Shown in pieces: positions 41,068 through 48,746 of a stretch of 64,000 nucleotides of DNA (the first letter of the stretch is position 1; the number at the start of each line of letters is the position of its first letter). The notes under the pieces are model-generated. The model ran no database searches and had not been told where the DNA came from. It was given only the letters and a program-made list of their open reading frames with translations. The DNA lies in NCBI RefSeq assembly GCF_010548305.1, contig NZ_JAAGLV010000022.1, forward strand, positions 1 to 64,000, in the 5' to 3' direction. Made by a program: the position numbers and the translations under genes. This DNA is from Streptomyces sp. SID13031. GTDB lineage: Bacteria > Actinomycetota > Actinomycetes > Propionibacteriales > Kribbellaceae.

Positions 41068-43420
41068 CCTGGGGCCGGTACTGCGTGGCTTCCGTAAGGC
41101 GGCCGGCTTGTCGCAGGAACGCCTCGCGGCGAAGTCCGGCGTCAGCGTCGAGTCGATCAAGGCGCTGGAGGCGGGCCGCCGCCGCCATCCCCGGACGGCC
41201 ACGCTGAAATTCCTGAGCGACGGCCTCGACCTGACCGACGACCAGCGGGCCGAGTTGGCCGCAGCTGGGTCGCGGCCTGCGTCGCGGGCCAAGGAGCTCC
41301 ATCAGTTACCCGATGACCTGCTCGACTTCGCCGGGCGTGAGCAGCAGGTCGCCGAGATCGAGAAGGTGTTCCGGGCCCAGGAGCTGCGCCCGGGCGTCGT
41401 ACTGACGTCCGCGGTCTCCGGGATGGGCGGCGTCGGCAAGACCGCGCTCGCCGTGCATGTTGCTCATCGGCTGGCCGACTGGTACCCGGACGGGCAGCTG
41501 TATCTGAACCTCCGTGGCTTCGGCCCGGGGCACCCGATGCCGGTCGAAGAAGCGTTGGACCAACTGATGGACAGCCTGGCAGTCTCGGCGCCGGAGGATC
41601 TGCACGACGTGGCCGAGGCTGCCTCCCGCTACCGGTCGGCCCTGGCCGGCCGACGGGTACTGGTCCTTCTCGACAACGCGGCCGATGCGGCACAGGTCGC
41701 GCCGTTGTTGCCGGGGGCATCGACCTGCGCGGTACTGATCACCAGCCGCCGAAACCTGAGCGCGCTTCCCGGGGTCACCCAGGTGGCCTTGGACGTACTA
41801 CTGGACCAGGACGCCCTCGAGTTGCTGTCCCTCGTCGTCGGTGGTGGTCGGGTCGCCGCCGATCCGGCCGGCGCGCTCTCGATCGTCCAGCTCTGCGGCG
41901 GCCTCCCGCTGGCCCTGCGGATCGTCGGCGCCCGGCTCGCGGACGAGCCGGCGTGGACTGTCGCCGACCTGGTTCAGCGGTTGGACAGCAGTCGCCGCCG
42001 GCTGGACGAGCTCTCGACCGCTGATCTCGATGTCCGGGCGAGTATCGAACTCTCATTGGCCGCGGCGGCCGAGCGCGATGCCGAGGCAGTGGCCACCTTC
42101 AGGTTGCTCGGACTGCACCAGGGCAACGAACTCGACGTCCGGGTCGCGGCAGCCCTGCTCGACCTGCCGGTTGCCGAGGTGGAGGACCGGCTGGAACGGC
42201 TGGTCGACCTGCACCTGCTCGATTCCCTGCTGCCCGGCCGATACCGGATGCACGATCTGATCCGGAGCTTCGTCCAGGAGACCACCGCCGAACTGACCGA
42301 CGAACCGGCCCGTGAGGCAGCCCGCCTGCGGGTTCTTCGGCTGTATCTCGGGACGGTCTGGCAATGCCGGTCGCCGGAACCCCCGGGCTGGCTGGCGAAA
42401 GACTGGCGCGAGGCCAGTTGGACCGCGGCCGCGGAGCCCATCCCGCGGCACGAGGCCTATGCCTGGTTCGACGAGGAGTTCGTCGAGATCGTCGGTGCGG
42501 TCCGGCGGGCCGCCGGCGGAACGACCGCCGAGCGGGCCGTGGTCGGCAAGCTCGTCTTCGGGTGGCTGGAGTACCTCTGCCTGCGGCGCCGGTACTCCGA
42601 CGGAGTGATGCTCGCAACGCTCGCACTCACCGCGGAGCGGACCGTCGGTGACCCGTTCGCGGCCGGCCTGCTGCCGTTCGATCTCGCCCAGTTTTGCGAT
42701 GCGGCCGGTCTGTACCCGCAGGCGATCGAGTACATGGAGGCCGCGCTCGCGGCCCCGAAGCTGATCGAGTGCCAGGCCCAGTACCGGTACGGGCAGATCT
42801 ACCTGGGCGATTTCCTGATGAAGGTCGGTCGCTACGACGAGGCGATCGCCTCGGCCGGCCGCGGGGTCGCGGATGCGTTGCGGCAGGGCGACGAGATCGG
42901 GGAAGCGGAGGGGCGGCTGATCCTCGGGACCGCGGCTGGAAAACAAGGGCGAACGGACGCGCAGGACCAGGACTTCCGCCGGGGCGTCGACGTGATGCGC
43001 CGGCTGGGCAGCAAGATCGAACTCCACTGGGCCCTCTGGACGGTCGGGGTCTCGTACCGGGAGGTCGGCCGGTACGACGAGTCGCTGACGTACTTCGCGG
43101 AGTGCCGGGCGGCAGCGGTCGCGAACGGCGACGAGTTCGGGATCGCGGAGGCGCTCGAACAGCTCGGCCGGACCGAGCTGGAACTCGGGAACCTCGACCT
43201 GGCCGAAGAACACCTGCTCGCCGCGCTCGAGACGATGCAGGGCACCTGGCAGTCCGAGGCTCGGGTCCGGGAACATCTCGGTCGCGTTCTCCAGGCGAAA
43301 GGCCGACCGGACGACGCCAGAGAACAGTGGGACTCCGCGCTCGGACTACTGATCCGGCACGGAGCCCCACAGACCGACGAGGTCGCTCAGCTGCTGGCCG
43401 GGCTCAGAAGTTCTTCTTGA
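41060..43420 (+). CDS. XRE / NB-ARC / TPR regulator (STAND ATPase)
   Basis: The 786-aa protein combines an N-terminal helix-turn-helix (LRGFRKAAGLSQERLAAKSGVSVESIKALEAGRRR, about 8-42), an NB-ARC ATPase (Walker A GMGGVGKT at 121-128; Walker B RRVLVLLDNA; CGGLPLALRIVG) and C-terminal TPR-type helical repeats (about 560-780). Such proteins oligomerise on ATP and ligand binding and activate nearby genes. GTG 41060 starts inside the end of the SMP-30 gene, which implies co-translation and control related to lactone metabolism. Its 3' end overlaps the Nramp-like gene by 17 bp. Confidence 0.9.
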   Translation: MPDLGPVLRGFRKAAGLSQERLAAKSGVSVESIKALEAGRRRHPRTATLKFLSDGLDLTDDQRAELAAAGSRPASRAKELHQLPDDLLDFAGREQQVAEIEKVFRAQELRPGVVLTSAVSGMGGVGKTALAVHVAHRLADWYPDGQLYLNLRGFGPGHPMPVEEALDQLMDSLAVSAPEDLHDVAEAASRYRSALAGRRVLVLLDNAADAAQVAPLLPGASTCAVLITSRRNLSALPGVTQVALDVLLDQDALELLSLVVGGGRVAADPAGALSIVQLCGGLPLALRIVGARLADEPAWTVADLVQRLDSSRRRLDELSTADLDVRASIELSLAAAAERDAEAVATFRLLGLHQGNELDVRVAAALLDLPVAEVEDRLERLVDLHLLDSLLPGRYRMHDLIRSFVQETTAELTDEPAREAARLRVLRLYLGTVWQCRSPEPPGWLAKDWREASWTAAAEPIPRHEAYAWFDEEFVEIVGAVRRAAGGTTAERAVVGKLVFGWLEYLCLRRRYSDGVMLATLALTAERTVGDPFAAGLLPFDLAQFCDAAGLYPQAIEYMEAALAAPKLIECQAQYRYGQIYLGDFLMKVGRYDEAIASAGRGVADALRQGDEIGEAEGRLILGTAAGKQGRTDAQDQDFRRGVDVMRRLGSKIELHWALWTVGVSYREVGRYDESLTYFAECRAAAVANGDEFGIAEALEQLGRTELELGNLDLAEEHLLAALETMQGTWQSEARVREHLGRVLQAKGRPDDAREQWDSALGLLIRHGAPQTDEVAQLLAGLRSSS

Positions 43421-44843
43421 GCTGGTCGATGATGGTGAAGACCGCCAGGAAACCGAAGGCCAGGAAGGAGAAGGCCAGTACGGCGGTGCGCAGGCGGCTG
43501 ATCCGGATCGCTCGGGGCAGTGCGCGGGAGTTCATCCACCAGAGCAGGCCGGAGTACACGAACATCATCGTGCCGGCGGTACAGGCCGAGATGACCAGCA
43601 GGACGAGCGGCTGGGTCAGGCCGGCCAGCAGGACGAGGATGCCGAAGGCAACCAATCCCCAGACCAGCCAGAAGTACAGCTTGGACTCGGTGATCGGTGA
43701 GGTGCGCAGGTACCGCGCCTTGATCATGTCCGAGGCCAGGCGCGAGGTGTAGTCGACGATGCCGGCCGCCGCGGCGAACAGCGAGAACGCGCCGATCGCC
43801 CAGAACAGGTAGCCGAACCAGCCGCCCACCAGGGATTGCAGGGTGACGCCCTCGATCTTCAGGAAGCCGATCTTGTTCTCCACCGCCGGGTTCCCGAACA
43901 AGGTGGCGTGGGCGAGCATCGAGGTGAACACGATCGTCAGCACGGTGATCAGCACGAACGTCAGCGCCTGCTCGAGGTTGGTGAACTTCCACCAGCGCCG
44001 CCAGCGGGCCAGGTTCGCGGCGTCGGGCGGGAAGGTGAAGCCGTTGGCGTTCGGGTCGGCCGCCTTCTCGCCGGTGACGGGCGACGTCAGCCGCGGGACG
44101 TGCACCCCCATCCCGAAACCCTTGTCGCGGATCCAGTTGCTCTGGCACAGGTTCTGCCCGCCACCGGCTCCGGCGTACGCGATCGCGCCCATCATCAAGG
44201 CGAAACCGAGCGTGCTGACCGGGAACTCCGGGTGCGTCACCGCGTCGCCGAGCGCGCTGTAGGTCTTGCCCCGGATGGCGAAGATCAGGGCCAGTACGAC
44301 GAGCAGCGCGACGGCCGCGATCTTGACGAAGATCAGTCGTTCCAGCATCACGTAGACGACCGGTGCCAGCGTCAGGATCAGTCCGATCAGCACCAGGATG
44401 CCGATCGCGATCCAGCGCGGATCACCCGCGCCGAACAGATAGGTGAGCATCGATGCCGAGCTCGTCGCCCAGCCCGGCCAGAGGTTCGCGAAGTACGTCA
44501 TCAGCGCGAAGAACAGGCCCCAGTGCTTGCCGTACCGGTTGAAGCCGGTCAACGCTGTCTCGCCAGTGGCCAGCGTGTACCGCTCGATCTCCATGTTCAG
44601 GAACCACTGGACCGCGACGCCGACGACGGCGCCCCAGAGGAACACCAGCCCGACCTGCGACGAGATGTACGGCCAGAGGATGAACTCACCGGACGCGAGC
44701 CCGACGCCGGCCCCGACCATCCCGGGCCCGACGATCCGCCAGGTCTGGGTCGGCGGCTCGGGCAGATCGCGGACCTGCGGCGCGGGCAGGTTCTTGGTCG
44801 GCAGGTTGAACTTGTCGTGGTCCGTGGACGTGGTGTCCGCCAT
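43404..44843 (-). CDS. Nramp-related membrane transporter
   Basis: This 479-aa polytopic protein (about 11-12 helices) fits a divergent actinobacterial Nramp branch. The helix-1 metal-binding motif of true Nramp (DPGN) reads GPGMVGAG, and the helix-6 unwound region reads AYAGAGGGQNLCQSNW, without the usual MPH. Metal selectivity is therefore doubtful, and another cation or even an organic substrate is possible. A large cytosolic loop (about 235-285) separates helices 6 and 7. ATG 44843 follows GGTGAGGAG. Confidence 0.8.
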   Translation of the reverse strand: MADTTSTDHDKFNLPTKNLPAPQVRDLPEPPTQTWRIVGPGMVGAGVGLASGEFILWPYISSQVGLVFLWGAVVGVAVQWFLNMEIERYTLATGETALTGFNRYGKHWGLFFALMTYFANLWPGWATSSASMLTYLFGAGDPRWIAIGILVLIGLILTLAPVVYVMLERLIFVKIAAVALLVVLALIFAIRGKTYSALGDAVTHPEFPVSTLGFALMMGAIAYAGAGGGQNLCQSNWIRDKGFGMGVHVPRLTSPVTGEKAADPNANGFTFPPDAANLARWRRWWKFTNLEQALTFVLITVLTIVFTSMLAHATLFGNPAVENKIGFLKIEGVTLQSLVGGWFGYLFWAIGAFSLFAAAAGIVDYTSRLASDMIKARYLRTSPITESKLYFWLVWGLVAFGILVLLAGLTQPLVLLVISACTAGTMMFVYSGLLWWMNSRALPRAIRISRLRTAVLAFSFLAFGFLAVFTIIDQLKKNF

Positions 44844-44955
44844 CGGCTCCTCACCTTCCCTCGACCCCCAACCGGACCATAACCAACACCCGCGCCACAG
44901 GCGACCCGACACTCGCCAGCCTGTGCCGACCGACAGGACATAGTCCCCGCTGGTC

Positions 44956-45007
44956 AGTGCACCTGAGCGTTGCCGGCCTTCCCGAGTACGGCGTTTCGGG
45001 GTGCACT
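44956..45007. repeat. Inverted repeat AGTGCACC ... GGTGCACT downstream of the MMPL gene
   Basis: Eight-base perfect arms (44956-44963, 45000-45007) enclose 36 bases. The left arm continues TGAGC, as in the TTGTGCAC repeats at 23160 and 26891, so it may be a worn third member. It starts 21 bp after the MMPL stop on the minus strand, a terminator position. Confidence 0.5.
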
Positions 45008-45028
45008 ACCTGTCGTTCGGGACCTGGC

Positions 45029-47191
45029 TTAGCCGGGCTGCTCGGCCTTCGCGAGTTTGCTTGGCCACCAGACTTTGCGGCCGAGGTCGTGGGCGAGGGC
45101 GGGGACGAGGAGGGAGCGGACGACTGTGGTGTCCAGGAGGACGCCGAAGCCGACCATGAAGGCGATCTGGGCCAGGAAGAGGATCGGTACTACGCCTAGG
45201 GCGGAGAAGGTGGCTGCCAGGACGACGCCGGCGGAGGTGATCACGCCGCCGGTGACGGCCAGGCCGGTCAGGATTCCTGGCCGGGTGCCCTGCTCGATCG
45301 ACTCCTCGCGGACTCTGGTCATCAGGAAGATCGAGTAGTCGATGCCTAGGGCAACCAGGAAGACGAAGGCATAGAGCGGGATCGAGGCGTCTGCGCCGGG
45401 GAAGTCGAAGACGTGGTTGAAGAACAGTGCGCTGATCCCGAGCGTCGCGCCGAACGACAACACATTGCAGACGACCAGCAGGACGGCCGCGACGACTGAG
45501 CGCAGCAGCAGCATCAGGACGATGAAGATGACCGCGAGGATGGTCGGGATGATGACCTTCAGGTCCCGGTTGCTCGCGGTCATCACGTCCAGGTTGATCG
45601 CCGTGTTGCCGCCGACCAGGATGTCCGGGCTGACGGCGTCGAGCTCGGTCCGCAGGTGTTTGACGACCTTGGTCGCGTCGGGGGAGTCGGCCGCGACCTT
45701 GAGCGTCGCCTGGACGAGGACCTTCCCGTCGACAACCTTCGGCGGGAAGCCCGGGGCCACCGAGGCCGTAGCCGTCGCGATGCCGTCCACCTTCATGGCC
45801 GTCTGAACGACCTTGTCGGCCTGGTCGACCGGGGTCAGGATCTGCACCGGCGTACCGGCGCCGGCGTCGAAGTGTTTGGCGAGTTCTTCCTGGCCGGTGA
45901 CGGATTCGACCTTGTTGAGGAACAGGTCCTCCTGGGAGATACCGTCGGCCTTGAAGGTGGGCAGGAAGGCGCCAAAGGCGATCAAAGCCAGCGCGCTGAT
46001 CGCCCAGACCTTGCGCGGGCTGCGGCCGACGAGACCGGAGACGCGGCCCCACAGCTTGCGGCTGCCGACCTGATCCTTGGCGTGCACGTGGTCGAGGCGG
46101 GGGATGGCCGGCCAGAAGATGCGGCGGCCGAAGGCGAGCAGGATCGCGGGCAGGAAGGTCATCGCGGAGATCAGCGCGCCGGCGATGCCGATGGCGCCGA
46201 CCGGGCCGAGGCCCTTCGTGCTGCCGAGCTGGGAGAGCAGCAGGCAGAGCAGCCCGAGGATGACGGTCGCGGCACTGGCCGCGATCGGCTCGACCGCCGC
46301 CCGCCAGGCGACGCGCATCGCCTGGTACTTGCTCTCGTAGTCGTGCAGTTCCTCCTTGTACCGGGAGACGAGCAGCAGCGAGTAGTCCGTCGCGGCGCCG
46401 ACGACCAGGATGAAGAGGATGCCCTGACTCTGCCCGTTGAGCTCGATCACGTCGTTCTTGGCCAGCGGGTAGACCACCAACGCGGCCAGCGCGAGACCGA
46501 AGACAGCCGTCAGCAGTACTGCGATCGGTAGTACCGGGCTGCGGTAGACGATCAGCAGGATGACGAAGACGACCACCAGCGCGACGCCGAGCAGGATCCC
46601 GTCGATCCCACCGAAGGCGGTGACGAAGTCGGCGAACACGCCACCCGGACCGGTCACGTAGACCTGCAGCCCGGTCGGGGTCAGCGACTGCCTGATCTCG
46701 CCCCGCATCTCGTCGGCGACCGCGAACAGGGCGGTCTCGCCGTTCTTGACCACGTCGTCCAGGCGATCACCGTTCAGCTCGAGGGTGATCAGCAGCGCCT
46801 TCTTGTCCGCCGACGGGATGACCGTCTTGGCCGGCGCGGCGAGGTACTGGCCGATCGTCTTGCCGTCGCCGAGCCCGATCGACGGCACCTTGGCCAGGAA
46901 GGCGTTCGCCTTGGCCACGTCCTCGGGGGTGATCCCGCTGTCTCGCTCGATCAGGACGAAGTACGGCAGGGCCTTGGAGTCGACGAACTTGGCGGACTCG
47001 TTGTTGACCAGGGTGGACTCGGCCTGCTTCGGGAGGAAGTTGGCGTTGTCGTTCTCCTGGACCTCGCTCAGCTTGCCCACCGTCGGCCCGCCGAGCGACC
47101 CCAGCACCAGCCAGGCGATCAGTACCGCGGCCACGCCGGCCCGCCAGGTCCAGCGCCGGCTCGATCGCCGTCCGGTCTTCTCCTGCTCCAC
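45029..47191 (-). CDS. MMPL/RND-family transporter
   Basis: The 720-aa inner-membrane protein has 12 predicted helices in two repeats: helix 1 (about 12-32), an external domain, a five-helix block, then the same again after about residue 370. GAATDYSLLLVSRYKEEL and VALGIDYSIFLMTRVREES are the paired helix-4/10 motifs that bear the proton-relay Asp-Tyr pairs. MMPL proteins export lipids or hydrophobic compounds; the substrate is unknown. GTG 47191 follows GGAGGGGG. It is divergent from narK. Confidence 0.93.
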   Translation of the reverse strand: MEQEKTGRRSSRRWTWRAGVAAVLIAWLVLGSLGGPTVGKLSEVQENDNANFLPKQAESTLVNNESAKFVDSKALPYFVLIERDSGITPEDVAKANAFLAKVPSIGLGDGKTIGQYLAAPAKTVIPSADKKALLITLELNGDRLDDVVKNGETALFAVADEMRGEIRQSLTPTGLQVYVTGPGGVFADFVTAFGGIDGILLGVALVVVFVILLIVYRSPVLPIAVLLTAVFGLALAALVVYPLAKNDVIELNGQSQGILFILVVGAATDYSLLLVSRYKEELHDYESKYQAMRVAWRAAVEPIAASAATVILGLLCLLLSQLGSTKGLGPVGAIGIAGALISAMTFLPAILLAFGRRIFWPAIPRLDHVHAKDQVGSRKLWGRVSGLVGRSPRKVWAISALALIAFGAFLPTFKADGISQEDLFLNKVESVTGQEELAKHFDAGAGTPVQILTPVDQADKVVQTAMKVDGIATATASVAPGFPPKVVDGKVLVQATLKVAADSPDATKVVKHLRTELDAVSPDILVGGNTAINLDVMTASNRDLKVIIPTILAVIFIVLMLLLRSVVAAVLLVVCNVLSFGATLGISALFFNHVFDFPGADASIPLYAFVFLVALGIDYSIFLMTRVREESIEQGTRPGILTGLAVTGGVITSAGVVLAATFSALGVVPILFLAQIAFMVGFGVLLDTTVVRSLLVPALAHDLGRKVWWPSKLAKAEQPG

Positions 47192-47281
47192 CAGATCCCC
47201 CTCCGTCGGTCCGCGCCTTCCGGAACAGTACCGACTTCTCTCACCAGCGACCGGGAGGTGTGCGGGAGCCGTTTCGACGGC

Positions 47282-47308
47282 GTAACAACGAGATGACCGC
47301 TCGGAAAC
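47282..47308. promoter_or_regulatory. GlnR-type box upstream of narK
   Basis: GTAAC (47282), ATGAC (47293) and GAAAC (47304) are each separated by exactly 6 bases. The ATGAC-n6-GAAAC unit agrees with the actinobacterial GlnR consensus gTnAC-n6-GaAAC except for one base, and GTAAC continues the 11-bp phase. It lies 56-82 bp before the narK start, the right place for activation of nitrate assimilation under nitrogen limitation. Confidence 0.65.
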
Positions 47309-47363
47309 ACCCCGGTCATAGCGTCCTGAGCTAATCAGTGAGGCAGACGATCGGAGACGAACG

Positions 47364-48746
47364 ATGACGCTCGAGACACGGCCGGAGGTCGTCACTCCCC
47401 GCGATCAGGCCAGCGCGGTGGGTACGGTCGAGGCGCCCCGGCGCGGGCGCTGGATCGACGTCTGGGACCCGGAGGACGGCGCGTTCTGGGCGGCGAAGGG
47501 CCGCCGGGTGGCGCGGCGCAACCTGTGGCCCTCGATCTTCGCGGAGTTCCTCGGCTTCTCGGTCTGGCAGTTGTGGAGCATCGTCGTCGTCTCGCTGCCG
47601 GCGGCCGGCTTCGGCTATACGACCGACCAGATGTTCTGGCTGGTCGCGCTGCCGAGCCTGGTCGGCGCCACGCTGCGGTTGCCCTACACCTTCGCGGTAC
47701 CGAAGTTCGGCGGGCGGAACTGGACGATCGTGTCCGCGCTCCTGCTGCTGATCCCCGCCTCGGGCCTTGCCTACTTCGTCAGCCGGCCGGACACGCCGTT
47801 CTGGCTGATGGCGCTGGTCGCGGCCACCGCGGGCGCCGGCGGCGGCAACTTCGCCAGCAGCATGACCAACATCTCCTTCTTCTTCCCCGAGCGGGACAAG
47901 GGCTTCGCGCTCGGCCTGAACGCGGCCGGCGGCAACCTCGGCGTCGCCGTGGTCCAGTTCTTCGTACCGATCGTGATCGTCATCGGCGCCGGGCTGACGC
48001 TCAACCGCGCCGGGCTGATGTGGATCCCGCTGATCCTGCTGGCCGCCGTACTGGCCTGGCGGCTGATGGACAACCTGACCGCGGCCACCTCGTCCTTCAA
48101 GGCCTCGATCGCGGCGGCGAAGCGGCCGCACACCTGGGTCATCTCGTTCCTCTACATCGGCACCTTCGGCTCGTTCATCGGCTTCGGGGCGGCCTTCCCG
48201 CTGCTGATCAAGACGACCTTCCCCGAGATCACGGTCGCCCACATCGCCTTCCTCGGCGCGCTCGTCGGCTCGGTCTCGCGGCCGTTCGGCGGCAAGCTGT
48301 CCGACGTCGTCGGCGGCGCCTGGGTGACGGTCTGCGCGTTCGTGGTGATGGGGGCCGGCATCTTGTCGGCGATCGCCGCCCTCCATGCGGGCAGCTTCAC
48401 CTGGTTCCTGCTCAGCTTCCTGGTCCTGTTCGTGGCCAGCGGGGCCGGCAACGGTTCGACGTACCGGATGATCCCGGCGGTGTTCCGGCAGACGACGCGG
48501 GATCTCGACGGCAAGCCGGAGCCGATCCGGGCCCGGCGCGAGGCGGCTGCCTGCATCGGGATCGCGTCGGCGGTCGGCGCGTACGGCGGATTCCTGGTCC
48601 CGCGCGGCTTCGCGATGTCGACCGGGCAATACGGGTCGCTCGTCCCGGCGCTCTACACCTTCTGCGGCTTCTACGTCGTCTGTCTCCTGGTCACCTACTT
48701 CTGCTACCTGCGTCGGGGTGGCCCGCTCAGCCAGGAGCGCGTGTGA
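47364..48746 (+). CDS. narK: Nitrate/nitrite transporter (MFS, NarK/NasA type)
   Basis: A 460-aa, 12-helix transporter with both nitrate-signature regions: GAGGGNFASSMTNISFFFPERDKGFALG (about 152-180) and GAGNGSTYRMIPAVF (about 363-378). The N-terminal cytosolic stretch of about 50 residues is typical for actinobacterial members. It is the first gene of the assimilation operon, overlapping nasC by GTGA, and sits behind a GlnR-like box. Confidence 0.93.
   Translation: MTLETRPEVVTPRDQASAVGTVEAPRRGRWIDVWDPEDGAFWAAKGRRVARRNLWPSIFAEFLGFSVWQLWSIVVVSLPAAGFGYTTDQMFWLVALPSLVGATLRLPYTFAVPKFGGRNWTIVSALLLLIPASGLAYFVSRPDTPFWLMALVAATAGAGGGNFASSMTNISFFFPERDKGFALGLNAAGGNLGVAVVQFFVPIVIVIGAGLTLNRAGLMWIPLILLAAVLAWRLMDNLTAATSSFKASIAAAKRPHTWVISFLYIGTFGSFIGFGAAFPLLIKTTFPEITVAHIAFLGALVGSVSRPFGGKLSDVVGGAWVTVCAFVVMGAGILSAIAALHAGSFTWFLLSFLVLFVASGAGNGSTYRMIPAVFRQTTRDLDGKPEPIRARREAAACIGIASAVGAYGGFLVPRGFAMSTGQYGSLVPALYTFCGFYVVCLLVTYFCYLRRGGPLSQERV

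Noticed and set aside
47525..48742. Open frame continuing upstream of nasC across narK
   Set aside because: It is the out-of-frame shadow of narK; the Fe-S motif of NasC must lie near the N-terminus, which fits GTG 48743.
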